Assembly (NCBI GenBank): GCA_039811225.1
Contig: JBDHYG010000002.1
Coordinates: forward strand, 62,001 to 126,000
Source: JAFDXJ01 sp039811225
GTDB lineage: Bacteria; Bacteroidota; Bacteroidia; Chitinophagales; Chitinophagaceae
Reading direction: 5' to 3'
DNA: 64,000 bases
Each line of letters begins with the position of its first letter. The first letter of the stretch is position 1. Positions 46,799 through 56,179 of the stretch are shown one piece after another. The position numbers and the translations under genes were made by a program. Under the pieces are notes generated by a model. It searched no databases. It was not told the origin of the DNA and worked only from the letters and a program-made list of their open reading frames with translations.

Positions 46799-47411
46799 AC
46801 TTCCTCCATTTTCCACTTACACAAGGATTATTCTTTATATAAAATCGATAAGGGAGCAGTGCATCTTCTCCTGCATAATCTACCCCGATCCGGGGTGATA
46901 CACCTATTTGATCCGGATGCAGGGAAAATCCATCTGCATACAAATAAATTTCTTTTTTATTGAAAGCATGGCCGGTATAACCCACATGAATGCCCAATGC
47001 TTTACTAAGATTTCCTGGCCCTTTACCGATGGTTATGTCTGTATTTTTTTTATGCGTTCTGGCAGCCATGATGTCTATTCCAATTAGTGGCTCTCCGGCC
47101 CGGATAAGAATTGCATGCGGAATATCTTTTTTATTGGTCACTATATTAAACAACTGATGGATGCCATAACAAACATAAATATAAGCTATACCGCCCTGTG
47201 CATACATAACGTTGGTACGGTTTGTTTTACGGTGGTTATAGGCATGTGAAGCTTTGTCTATGATTCCATTGTACGCTTCCGTTTCTACAATACGCATGGC
47301 CGTTAACTTACCCGCAAAATTGGTAGCCAGGCATTTTCCTACCAATTCTTTAGCTATTATTGTAACATCGGGTCGCAGGAAAAACGAAAGAGGTAAAATT
47401 TTTTCAGTCAT
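46797..47411 (-). CDS. 3-methyladenine (alkyladenine) DNA glycosylase
   Basis: The ATG at 47411 (MTEKILPLSFF) is preferred over the longer frame to 47489, giving 204 residues. The MPG/AAG family pattern is clear: FLRPDVTIIAKELVGK, ETEAYNGIIDKASHAYNHRKTNRT with the catalytic Glu, MYAQGGIAYIYVCYGIHQLFNIV and LIRAGEPL. It removes alkylated purines from DNA in base excision repair. It diverges from the EI24-type gene, 53 bases apart. A DNA alkylation repair gene at the window's right edge gives a second alkylation-repair activity. Confidence 0.92.
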   Translation of the reverse strand: MTEKILPLSFFLRPDVTIIAKELVGKCLATNFAGKLTAMRIVETEAYNGIIDKASHAYNHRKTNRTNVMYAQGGIAYIYVCYGIHQLFNIVTNKKDIPHAILIRAGEPLIGIDIMAARTHKKNTDITIGKGPGNLSKALGIHVGYTGHAFNKKEIYLYADGFSLHPDQIGVSPRIGVDYAGEDALLPYRFYIKNNPCVSGKWRK

Positions 47412-47463
47412 TATTATTGCGAACTTTACGTAGCAGTATGTTTTTAAAAGTAAAATAAAAAAA

Positions 47464-48225
47464 TTGCTTAAAGAAATAATCATCGCCATTCGCGGATATA
47501 TACAGGCGCATCATTTTATTCGTACCCATAAAATGTGGAAATGGATACTTATTCCCGGCTTTTTTTACGCCCTGCTTTTTGTTTTTGCCATGTACTTTTT
47601 TGGAAAGACGGCCAATGGCTTTATTGACTGGGCCATGTCAGTATCGGGCTTAAAAAACTGGTTGCATGTTTCGCGCAGTGGGATAGCCGGATTCCTTGTT
47701 ACCATTTCCGGCATTGTCATTTGGGTAATTCAAATGCTATTGTATTTTTCTTTTTTCAAATATGCGGTACTGGTAATTGGCGCCCCGATTTTTTCCTATA
47801 TCAGTGAAAAAACAAATCACCTGGTAAATAATACCGATGGCTTGTTCAGTGTAGCCCAATGGCGGCGCGATATTTTACGGGGTATGTCCATTGCCCTCCG
47901 CAATACCTTATGGCAAACAGTGTACCTGGTGGCTATTTTTATTTTATCCCTGATTCCACTGATAGGCATTTTCACCATCCCGCTGGTATTGATCATGGAA
48001 TGTTATTATTACGGCTTTAGTATGATTGATTACAGCTGTGCCCGGAAAAAACTGAGCGCATCGAAAAGTATTTTTTACATTGGTAACCATAAAGGCCTTG
48101 CCGTAGGAAATGGGCTGGTGTTTTATTGTTTCCATTTAATTCCCATTATCGGCTGGATCGTGGCGCCAACTTATGCAGTAATTGCGGCGACACTTAGCCT
48201 GCAACAGGAGAAAGAACTTTTATAA
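47464..48225 (+). CDS. EI24/CysZ-like integral membrane protein
   Basis: A 253-residue protein with about four membrane helices (near 25-45, 65-90, 140-165, 205-230) and the short amphipathic turns typical of the EI24/CysZ family. In E. coli CysZ lets sulfate pass the inner membrane; many other members have no known cargo. No cysteine-synthesis gene is adjacent, so the substrate is open. The only usable start is TTG at 47464. The next gene begins 4 bases after its stop. Confidence 0.82.
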   Translation: MLKEIIIAIRGYIQAHHFIRTHKMWKWILIPGFFYALLFVFAMYFFGKTANGFIDWAMSVSGLKNWLHVSRSGIAGFLVTISGIVIWVIQMLLYFSFFKYAVLVIGAPIFSYISEKTNHLVNNTDGLFSVAQWRRDILRGMSIALRNTLWQTVYLVAIFILSLIPLIGIFTIPLVLIMECYYYGFSMIDYSCARKKLSASKSIFYIGNHKGLAVGNGLVFYCFHLIPIIGWIVAPTYAVIAATLSLQQEKELL

Positions 48226-48229
48226 AAAA

Positions 48230-48970
48230 ATGAAATCAATGAATAGGCCGGCAGAAAAGCAAGCAACCCTATATTTAATTCCCACATTTCTTTCGGACGA
48301 TGAAGCCGGCTTCCGGGCGCTGCCTCCCTATCTGTTGGAAGCTATAAAAAAATGCACGGTTTTTTTTACGGAGCAGGAAAAAACGGCGCGCCGCTATTTT
48401 AAAAAATGGTGGAAAGAAATGGTGATAGATGATTATACCTGGTATGCAACACATCATGCCGACAAAAAAATTTTTACAGCATTTAACAAACACCTGCAAC
48501 AAGGTGATACGATCGGCATCGTGAGTGAAGCCGGCTGCCCGGGAATTGCGGATCCCGGACAAGAGTTAGTTGCGATTGCCCATGCAAAAGGAGCAAAAAT
48601 AATCCCACTGGTAGGACCTAATGCCATCTTGCTGGCATTAATGGCCAGTGGAATGAATGGCCAGGCATTCCGATTTGCCGGCTATTTACCTATTGAATCA
48701 GGCATTCGGAAAACAATGATCCGACAACTGGAAAAAGAATCCCTGGAAACAAATTGTACCCAGATTTTTATAGAAACACCCTATCGAAATAATACTTTGC
48801 TTAATGATATTCTTTCTGCTTGCCGCGCTGAAACCCGGCTCTGTATAGCGGTAAATATTACTGGTCTCCACGAAAGCATTCATACAAAAACCATTAAAGA
48901 ATGGAAGGTACAAATCCCGGATTTGCATAAAAAGCCGGCTATATTTTTATTACAAACATCCAGTCCTTAA
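48230..48970 (+). CDS. SAM-dependent methyltransferase of the tetrapyrrole methylase family (RsmI-like)
   Basis: ATG at 48230 (MKSMNRPAEK) or 48239 starts the protein of about 246 residues. It has the SAM-binding pattern of the family: LYLIPTFLSDD, GIVSEAGCPGIADPGQELVAIAHAKGAKIIPLVGP and FIETPYRNNTLL. RsmI methylates the ribose of C1402 in 16S rRNA. This shorter subgroup, common in Bacteroidota, is related to RsmI but its exact target is not known. It follows the EI24-type gene directly and converges on the small membrane protein gene with 3 bases between ends. Confidence 0.87.
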   Translation: MKSMNRPAEKQATLYLIPTFLSDDEAGFRALPPYLLEAIKKCTVFFTEQEKTARRYFKKWWKEMVIDDYTWYATHHADKKIFTAFNKHLQQGDTIGIVSEAGCPGIADPGQELVAIAHAKGAKIIPLVGPNAILLALMASGMNGQAFRFAGYLPIESGIRKTMIRQLEKESLETNCTQIFIETPYRNNTLLNDILSACRAETRLCIAVNITGLHESIHTKTIKEWKVQIPDLHKKPAIFLLQTSSP

Positions 48971-48973
48971 ATT

Positions 48974-49366
48974 TTATTGCGGGCTAATGGTAGTGGGGTA
49001 CTGCGATTGCCGCACTTCATAAACACTATCCACGATATATTTTTGCATACCGCGCCAGGGCAGGGCGCCAAAATATTCTTTATAATGCAGTTCCACTTCC
49101 CGGCCGGCATTCTCCAATAAAATTTTAGCCACTTGTTCATTCTCTACGCTAAAGTCGAATTCATTGCTTTGCACATTTACCTTGAAGCCGCTTTGAATGA
49201 CTTTCCCTTCATAGGTTTTAAAAATATATCCTTTCTTCATAAAATAATTCAACACCCCGGCTTTCGTACCGGTACCAAATACCCAGTAAAACCGGAAATA
49301 AAAAAATATACCGGCGAGAATAACCAGGATGAAAATGATCCTACGAAGCCAGTTCTTTTTTTTCAT
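48974..49366 (-). CDS. Small single-pass membrane protein, partner of the M28 peptidase gene
   Basis: I do not recognise a named family. The 130-residue protein has a basic N-terminus, one membrane helix at about 8-30 (RRIIFILVILAGIFFYFRFYW) and a periplasmic domain of about 95 residues with several beta-forming stretches (YEGKVIQSGFKVNVQ, EVELHYKEYFG) and a YIVDSVYEV end. Its start codon overlaps the stop codon of the M28 gene upstream (ATGA), so the two are translationally coupled. Confidence 0.8.
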   Translation of the reverse strand: MKKKNWLRRIIFILVILAGIFFYFRFYWVFGTGTKAGVLNYFMKKGYIFKTYEGKVIQSGFKVNVQSNEFDFSVENEQVAKILLENAGREVELHYKEYFGALPWRGMQKYIVDSVYEVRQSQYPTTISPQ

Positions 49367-50757
49367 TGCAAACCATATTTATCTACAAGATATAACAAAG
49401 CCGCCATATTAATTGCTCCTAATTTTAATTCACGCATATTTACGTTTTCAAAAATATCACCGGCAGAATGGTGCAGGTCAAAATAACGCTGGCTGTCTGG
49501 TGATAAGCCTGAAACAGGTGTGCCATATTTTTCATTTAAAGGCTCTACATCTTCCCCACCGCCATACCGTGAAAAATGATCAGCACCATAGGGTTGAAAA
49601 AGTGGTGCCCAGTCTTTTACTTTATCCCATACCTGATCGGTAACGGTAAAACCAAAGCCCCGAGGTGTAAAACCACCGGCATCACTTTCCAGTGCGAATA
49701 TATGCTTCTCATTTTCCCGTAAAGGTTCAGTAGCATATTTCTCAGCACCCCGTGTACCATTTTCTTCATTGGCAAACAAAACAAATTGAATGGTATGTTT
49801 CGGTTGATAACCCAGTGCTTTAAAAGCACGTAAAATTTCAATCGTTTGTACCACGCCGGCGCCATCATCCTGTGCGCCTTCATTAATATCCCAACTATCC
49901 AGGTGCCCACCCACCGTAATGACTTCATTTGGAAATTCGGAACCGGTTAATATACCGATCACATTATGGCCAATGGTATCCGGAAGCGTATGGGCATGTG
50001 TAAGAATGTATGCTGTCAGTGGAATTTTTTGTGCAAATAAAGAATCCAGTTTAGCCACATCCCAGAGACCGATACATGCGGCAGGAATTTTAGGTATGCC
50101 ATCTGTATAAGACATGGCACCGGTATGTGCATTATTGTCGGTTGAATTTGTCATCGACCTTACCAAAACAGCTACAGCGCCATATTTGGCAGCCCGGCTG
50201 GCTCCCTGGGTACGATACTTTACATTTTTACCATAGGCCATGAAAGTCTGCACAAACTCATCTTCAAAAGGGCAATTATAAAATACAATTTTTCCTTTTA
50301 TTTCATCTTTTCGTTGTTCCAATTCATCGAAAGAATTCACCTGGATCAAGGGGGCCTGGATACCGGCTGCACCTGTACCAACAGAATTTCCCAGAGAAAC
50401 CATACTAAGCGGCAACACGATTTTTTTTCCCTGCTGCATAAAGGACACAGTTGCCTTATCTCCATTACCGCGTACCCAATGAGGTACCATACATTGCTGC
50501 AGTACCACTTTATCAGCGCCCGCCTGTTGCAAAGCAGCCGCTCCCCATTTTTCTGCCTGTACCATTTGAGGTGAACCGGCTAAGCGGCCACCAATATCTT
50601 TGGTAAGGGTATATAGATTTTTATCGGCAGCTTTACTTTTTAAAATAGTAGCGGATATCATTTTGATAAAGTCCGCATCGTTCATACCTTGTTGAAAACC
50701 GGATTGTGCCTGTAAGGCAAAAGGAAACAGGAGACTGAGCAAAAGTAATTTTTTCAT
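49363..50757 (-). CDS. Secreted M28 family peptidase (carboxypeptidase Q-like)
   Basis: The 464-residue protein has a signal peptide (MKKLLLLSLLFPFALQAQ) and an M28 catalytic domain whose order of motifs is VGGHLDSWDINEGAQDDGAGV (metal His/Asp and catalytic region), FANEENGTRGAEKY (catalytic Glu pair), ALESDAGGFTP and a final FDLHHSAGDIFE (metal His). A protease-associated domain lies at about 120-230. The pattern is close to carboxypeptidase Q-type dipeptidases, which release amino acids from peptides. It is translationally coupled to a small membrane protein. Confidence 0.92.
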   Translation of the reverse strand: MKKLLLLSLLFPFALQAQSGFQQGMNDADFIKMISATILKSKAADKNLYTLTKDIGGRLAGSPQMVQAEKWGAAALQQAGADKVVLQQCMVPHWVRGNGDKATVSFMQQGKKIVLPLSMVSLGNSVGTGAAGIQAPLIQVNSFDELEQRKDEIKGKIVFYNCPFEDEFVQTFMAYGKNVKYRTQGASRAAKYGAVAVLVRSMTNSTDNNAHTGAMSYTDGIPKIPAACIGLWDVAKLDSLFAQKIPLTAYILTHAHTLPDTIGHNVIGILTGSEFPNEVITVGGHLDSWDINEGAQDDGAGVVQTIEILRAFKALGYQPKHTIQFVLFANEENGTRGAEKYATEPLRENEKHIFALESDAGGFTPRGFGFTVTDQVWDKVKDWAPLFQPYGADHFSRYGGGEDVEPLNEKYGTPVSGLSPDSQRYFDLHHSAGDIFENVNMRELKLGAINMAALLYLVDKYGLQ

Positions 50758-50912
50758 GACAAGAAATTATTTAATTGGTTTACCCGGTTACGGGTAATGG
50801 TTATAGAATGAGAGAGGCTAAGGTATAACACAAAACTTTTTTGTAGGGAGAAACATGATGAAAGGTGATTTGATTGTAAAAAAATGATTGTTTCTTTGTT
50901 TAAAATCAATTT

Positions 50913-52052
50913 ATGCGGATCGGAATCGTTTGTTATCCTACGTTTGGCGGGAGCGGTGTACTGGCTACAGAATTAGGAAAAGCTTTAGCCGACAAAGGCC
51001 ATAGTGTCCATTTTATTACTTATCAGCAACCGGTGCGGTTGAATATTTTTAATGCCAATATTTTTTACCACGAAGTGCGGGTGCCCACCTATCCCTTATT
51101 TGATTATCCGCCTTATGAAGTGGCGCTGGCCAGCACTATGGTGGATGTCATCAATAACCATCACCTGGATTTATTGCATGTACATTATGCCATTCCCCAT
51201 GCCTCTGCTGCTTTTATGGCAAAAATGATTGTGGAGAAAAATGGCTGCCGGATCCCTTTCATCACGACCCTGCACGGTACGGATATCACGCTGGTGGGAA
51301 AAGATAAAACCTATGAACCGGTGGTTACTTTTTCCATTAATGAGAGTGATGCTATCACGGCAGTTTCGCGGAACCTGAAGGAAGAAACTTATAAATATTT
51401 TAAGATCACCAAAGACATTGAAGTGATCTACAATTTTGTAGATGTATCCCGATTCAGTAAAAAACCGATTGATGCTTTTCGAAAAGTTATTGCGCCGGCA
51501 AATGAAAAGATCATTGCACATGCTTCCAATTTCCGGGAAGTAAAACGGGTAAAGGATGTCATTCGCGTTTTTGCTGCAATCAATGCCGGTATCCCTTCCA
51601 AATTATTAATGGTGGGAGATGGTCCCGACAGGCCGGTGATTGAAGAAATGGCCAAGGAAATGAACCTGCAGGATGAAATCCGGTTCCTCGGGAAGCAGGA
51701 ACAGATTGAAGAAATTTTATTGATTTCAGATTTGTTTTTACTGACTTCTTCGTATGAAAGCTTTGGCCTGGCGGCCCTGGAAGCTATGGCCGCACATACC
51801 CCGGTCATCAGTACGGATGCGGGTGGCTTACCGGAAATAAATATACATGGCGAAACCGGTTTTTGTGCACCGGTAGGAGATGTATCGGCGATGAGCGCAT
51901 ATGCTTTGAAATTATTGAGCGATGAAGTAATGCTCAAGGAGTTCCAGGAAAATGCTTATGCCCAGGCATGCCGGTTTGATATCTCTAAAATAGTTCCGCA
52001 ATATGAGAAATTGTACAGCCGGTTTTGTACGATGGAATGTAAGAGTAAATAA
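50913..52052 (+). CDS. bshA: N-acetyl-alpha-D-glucosaminyl L-malate synthase BshA
   Basis: A 379-residue GT4 enzyme with the BshA hallmark N-terminus GIVCYPTFGGSGVLATELGKALADKGH, then HVHYAIPHASAA, TLHGTDITLVGKD, a donor-binding half with VGDGPDRPVIEEM and SYESFGLAALEAMA (ExxxxxxxE). It joins GlcNAc to L-malate in the first step of bacillithiol, the low-molecular-weight thiol of many Firmicutes and Bacteroidota. bshB and bshC are not in the window. The gene stands alone, with spacer DNA on both sides and no clear promoter. Confidence 0.92.
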   Translation: MRIGIVCYPTFGGSGVLATELGKALADKGHSVHFITYQQPVRLNIFNANIFYHEVRVPTYPLFDYPPYEVALASTMVDVINNHHLDLLHVHYAIPHASAAFMAKMIVEKNGCRIPFITTLHGTDITLVGKDKTYEPVVTFSINESDAITAVSRNLKEETYKYFKITKDIEVIYNFVDVSRFSKKPIDAFRKVIAPANEKIIAHASNFREVKRVKDVIRVFAAINAGIPSKLLMVGDGPDRPVIEEMAKEMNLQDEIRFLGKQEQIEEILLISDLFLLTSSYESFGLAALEAMAAHTPVISTDAGGLPEINIHGETGFCAPVGDVSAMSAYALKLLSDEVMLKEFQENAYAQACRFDISKIVPQYEKLYSRFCTMECKSK

Positions 52053-52281
52053 AATTGGTTGACAAACTTTGGTAACTCCTATTTTATTTTTTATCACCCG
52101 CTTATTGATCTGCTGATTTTTTTTAGAAAATAAATCCCATTACTTCATCGTTAAGCATCAGTATAGATAATTTAATTATAAAAAAAATGTTACGAGTGAT
52201 ATCAGCCAACGTATTTCATCATTAGCAGACCGGTCACTTCAACGTTTCCCACCATCAATCCTGAATTAAATCAAATAAATA

Positions 52282-52854
52282 ATGACAAAAGCTTTGTTAT
52301 CAAAAGTCCTCCTGGTTTTTCTTCTTGTTATTGTGTGTCTCCAACCCGGCTTTTCCCAGCAGAGTAAGCGACCTAAAGGCTGGGCTGTAAAAATCGAAAA
52401 TCAACCCGTTAAGAATTTATGGAAATTAAATGACTCCATTTACAGAAGCGGGCAACCCGAAAGCAGTAATATTCCTTATTTGGAGCAAATAGGAATGAAA
52501 GGCGTTTTAAATTTGCGTTCTCATCATTCCGATAAAGAAATTCTTTCCGGGTCTGGTATTACCGACTATACTGTTGAAATGAAAGCGGATGCTTTTACGG
52601 ATAAGGAAATTATCAAAGCCTTACAAGTTATTGCATCATCTCAAAAGCCTTTACTGATTCATTGCAAGCAGGGCAGTGACAGGACCGGCGTAGTGATTGC
52701 CATGTACCGGATCATCTTTCAAGGCTGGTCAAAGGAACAGGCATTGAACGAATTGCAAAATGGTGGTTATGGCTTTCATGACCAATACACCAATATTCCA
52801 TCCTATCTGAAAAATGTGGATATAGATAAAATAAAACATGCATTGGGCAAATAA
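52282..52854 (+). CDS. Exported dual-specificity/tyrosine phosphatase-like protein
   Basis: A 190-residue protein with a signal peptide (LLVFLLVIVCLQPGFSQ) and a cysteine phosphatase core: IYRSGQPESSN, GMKGVLNLRSHH, and the signature loop HCKQGSDRTG with C128 and R134. These residues form the phosphate-binding loop of the CX5R phosphatases. An Asp in the preceding MKADAFTDKE stretch may be the general acid. The family includes inositol- and protein-phosphatases; the target outside the cytoplasm is unknown. The 229 bases upstream hold no gene or clear promoter. Confidence 0.85.
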   Translation: MTKALLSKVLLVFLLVIVCLQPGFSQQSKRPKGWAVKIENQPVKNLWKLNDSIYRSGQPESSNIPYLEQIGMKGVLNLRSHHSDKEILSGSGITDYTVEMKADAFTDKEIIKALQVIASSQKPLLIHCKQGSDRTGVVIAMYRIIFQGWSKEQALNELQNGGYGFHDQYTNIPSYLKNVDIDKIKHALGK

Positions 52855-53052
52855 TTCCTGCATTTAAAATCATCCCTGAAAGTTGCAGTTTGTTAAACTC
52901 CATTCTGCCCGAAAAACGGGAGAGAATTGTTGTTGCTTTTTAGTTCATTTTTTCTACTCACATCTTTAACAGTTTCAGGCAATTTTACAGGGAAGATATT
53001 TTTGAAGCTTCTTTAATAATATATTTATACTAATTTTAGAAAAAGCATTCCC

Positions 53053-56000
53053 ATGTATTTCCTGCTTTTTCATTTAAAAGAGATTTTATTTGAAAGGCTG
53101 CTTCGAAAAAGACTGGTCCTCTATGCTATACTTTTATCGTTTGGTAAACCCGTCATAGCACAATCACCTTTATTCTTTCAACATCTGTCAACTGCCAACG
53201 GTTTAAGTAGCAATATCGTCCATAGGTTGTTCCAGGACAGCCGGGGTTTTCTCTGGATAAGTACAACAGATGGCCTGAATATGTATGACGGAGAAACCAT
53301 TCAGAAATATTACCTGTCTGATTTTCTTGAAAATACTTTTACAAATTATACAGATGCCATTGCTGAAGATAGTGATCATAATATTCTTGTAGCCGGGAAA
53401 GCCGGTATCGTAAAGTTTTCCTGGTATGACAAAAAATTTACCATTGTTTACAAAAATTCATTCAGCAATTATGGAAATTTTTTTCCGGAAATTTTTATTG
53501 ATTCGCATAAAAATATATGGATCAATGAACGTATCCGGATAAAAGAATTTGACCCGCATTTTCACCTGCTCCATAATTGGACTATTCATACGGATGCAGA
53601 CAAGTATTTAAATGGCCCATCCAATACTTTTATCATTGGTGAAGACCACGCACACAATATATGGGTCAAGGATTATGATTCTGTATTCCTGCTGCACCCG
53701 CAAACAACAACTGTCCATGATTCCATCCTGGCAAAGATGCAAGCCATTACCACGGCCTATAAAAAAATCAGTTATCTGCAAATCTGCGATTCAGCCATCT
53801 GGTTGATAGCCGATAATTATAACCTGCTGCAGGTGGATAAGAATGCACACATCAAGGCTATTTATAAACTACCCTCTACTATTTTTCCCTCTTATAAAAA
53901 CGTGATTGTTTCCAAAAAGCATATATGGCTGGGCACTAACCAGGATGGTGTTTTCATGATTGATGAAACCAGTGGAAAAATAGAGCAGGTAAAATCCGGT
54001 GATGAAAAAGGCAGCCTTTCTTCCAATTCCATTACAACACTTTTTTTGGATAAAACGCACAATTTATGGGTGGGCACAAAGGCTGGTATTAATTTACTGC
54101 CATTCGTGGAAACTTCTTTTCAGCAATTGAGACTCCACTATGCAGTCGATAAATTTTTGAAACCGGTTGTTATCCAAAATATTTTTTTGCAAAAAAAATT
54201 ATTATTTGTAATTACCTCGGGAGGAGTTTTACGTGCAGATCTTTCCACATCTTCCTCCGTCAATTTTTTTAAATCCAATACCTATATTGCCAATGCCTTC
54301 CCGATGAAAGATCATTGGCTTGTGGCCAATAATAACCGGCTTGAAACCTGGGATATCAAAGACAATACCTTTACCCGGAAAAATATGCAGGTGGCTTTTC
54401 CGGCTATTCTTAATAAAGAAGGTGTTTATTCATTTTATAAAGATCATCAACAGGCTATTTGGATGGGGCTTTTCAATGATGCAGGAATTATTTGTTGGCA
54501 TACAAAAGATAATCATATTGACTGGTATAGTCAACAAGGAAAGGGAAAAAATTATTGCCCACTCCGGCATTTTAAGTATGCTATGGAAGATAGCAAGGGA
54601 AATATATGGATGGGTTATGAAAAAGGAGGTATAGCTATTTTTGATAAACAGGCAGGAATATTTATATCACCTCCCGCCTTTGGGAAAATTGCTATCAATA
54701 ACATGGCCGTGCAGGGAATGGTAAATGATAACCGGCAACATTTATGGATCGCTACAAATAATGGGTTACTTTGCTACCATGAAACAACCGGAACATATCA
54801 GCGCCTTACCCGGCAAAATGGCCTCCCCTCGAATAATGTGTTAAGCCTGGCAAAAGATAATACCGGAACTATATGGGCAGGGTTTGAAGGCGCCCTGGCA
54901 TCAATACAGGTTTCATCCGGTGAGATCACTACCTATACCTCATCCGATGGTTTACAAAATGAAGAATATTTATTGGCATCATTTGACTCAGTAAGTGAAT
55001 CCATGTTTTTTTGTACGGATAAAAGCGTGACCTATTTTGACCCGGAGCATATCAAAAAATTCAGGCCGATATTAACACCGGTCATCACGTCCATACAGGT
55101 AATGGGCAAGGAACAACCTTACCGGGAAGGAGAAAAACTGGCCCTCTCGTATTCCAATAATTTCATTTCCTTTAATTTTTCAGCACCGAATTATTTTAAT
55201 GCAGCCGAAAATGAATATGCCTGTAAGCTCGTGGGAGCCGATGCAGACTGGGTATTCCTGGGTAATCGCCATCTTGCCAGTTATGGACCACTCTTACCGG
55301 GGAAATATATTTTTTATATCCGGGCACGAAGCCGGGATGGTTCCTGGCATGAAAGCAGCTTCCCGGTTTTCATTAATATGCTTACGCCTTTCTGGCGCAG
55401 AACCTGGTTTTTATTTTTAGTAGCCGGCTTTTTTCTACTATTACTTTTTGCCTTTATCTATGTACGATTAAAGCATAAGCTGGATCAACAAATCCTGGCA
55501 CAAACAATTCGGGATAAGATAGCCCGCGATTTACATGATGACGTGGGTAGTACACTCAGCAGTATTTCCATTTACAGCGAACTGGCCAAACAAAAATCTC
55601 CTGAATCCCTGTCCTTGCTGGAAAATATCAGTCGCAATGCTTCGCAGATGTTGGAAAATATGAGCGATATTGTTTGGACGATCAACCCGAAAAATGACCG
55701 GTTTGCCAATGTTATACAACGCATGTCGCAATTTGCTGCCGATATGTTGGAAACTAAAAATATGACAGTAGAATTTTCCAGTGAAGAAGATCTTTTTAAT
55801 CTTTCTATGCCCATGGAAAAAAGAAAAAACGTATACCTCATATTTAAAGAAGCAATTCACAATTGTTCCAAATACAGTGAAGCAACCAATGTGCAGATAT
55901 CATTATCAAAAAGGAATCAACAAATTTATTTGCAGATCAAAGACAATGGAAAAGGCTTTGATACGACAAAAACCTTCCCCGGAAATGGCATGAATACGAT

Positions 56001-56094
56001 GCAAAGCAGGGTGCAGGCTTTACAGGGCAGGTTTGAAATAAAATCTGCTCATGGCCAGGGAACGACCGTGTTTGTAAGTTTCCCTTGTTCCTAA
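53053..56094 (+). CDS. Two-component sensor histidine kinase with periplasmic beta-propeller sensor
   Basis: The 1013-residue protein has an N-terminal signal/anchor (to about 40), a long periplasmic region of propeller repeats (HLSTANGLSSNIVHRLFQDSRGFLWISTTDGLN and several later FLWVGTKAG, IWIGTNNG-type blades), a Y_Y_Y domain (about 670-770), a membrane helix at about 785-805, then a HisKA_3 dimerisation domain with the phospho-acceptor H828 in RDLHDDVG, and an HATPase_c domain with N-box EAIHNCSKYS, DNGKGFD and GNGMNTMQSRVQAL. There is no receiver domain, unlike many Bacteroidota hybrid sensors of this kind. Its LuxR-type partner is encoded 85 bases downstream. Confidence 0.93.
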   Translation: MYFLLFHLKEILFERLLRKRLVLYAILLSFGKPVIAQSPLFFQHLSTANGLSSNIVHRLFQDSRGFLWISTTDGLNMYDGETIQKYYLSDFLENTFTNYTDAIAEDSDHNILVAGKAGIVKFSWYDKKFTIVYKNSFSNYGNFFPEIFIDSHKNIWINERIRIKEFDPHFHLLHNWTIHTDADKYLNGPSNTFIIGEDHAHNIWVKDYDSVFLLHPQTTTVHDSILAKMQAITTAYKKISYLQICDSAIWLIADNYNLLQVDKNAHIKAIYKLPSTIFPSYKNVIVSKKHIWLGTNQDGVFMIDETSGKIEQVKSGDEKGSLSSNSITTLFLDKTHNLWVGTKAGINLLPFVETSFQQLRLHYAVDKFLKPVVIQNIFLQKKLLFVITSGGVLRADLSTSSSVNFFKSNTYIANAFPMKDHWLVANNNRLETWDIKDNTFTRKNMQVAFPAILNKEGVYSFYKDHQQAIWMGLFNDAGIICWHTKDNHIDWYSQQGKGKNYCPLRHFKYAMEDSKGNIWMGYEKGGIAIFDKQAGIFISPPAFGKIAINNMAVQGMVNDNRQHLWIATNNGLLCYHETTGTYQRLTRQNGLPSNNVLSLAKDNTGTIWAGFEGALASIQVSSGEITTYTSSDGLQNEEYLLASFDSVSESMFFCTDKSVTYFDPEHIKKFRPILTPVITSIQVMGKEQPYREGEKLALSYSNNFISFNFSAPNYFNAAENEYACKLVGADADWVFLGNRHLASYGPLLPGKYIFYIRARSRDGSWHESSFPVFINMLTPFWRRTWFLFLVAGFFLLLLFAFIYVRLKHKLDQQILAQTIRDKIARDLHDDVGSTLSSISIYSELAKQKSPESLSLLENISRNASQMLENMSDIVWTINPKNDRFANVIQRMSQFAADMLETKNMTVEFSSEEDLFNLSMPMEKRKNVYLIFKEAIHNCSKYSEATNVQISLSKRNQQIYLQIKDNGKGFDTTKTFPGNGMNTMQSRVQALQGRFEIKSAHGQGTTVFVSFPCS

Positions 56095-56104
56095 ATAGAT
56101 AAAA

Positions 56105-56120
56105 CACTAATTTATGTGAT
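56105..56120 (+). promoter_or_regulatory. Box 1 of a three-copy element, upstream of the response regulator
   Basis: The bases CACTAATTTATGTGAT match the elements at 56849-56864 and 57926-57941 (14 of 16 positions with the former). It lies 59 bases before the regulator's ATG; a clear -7 element is not seen behind it. Confidence 0.5.
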
Positions 56121-56179
56121 GCTATTTTGGTCGAATATTAACTTAATTGCAAATTGATCAACCAATTCCCACCATCTGC

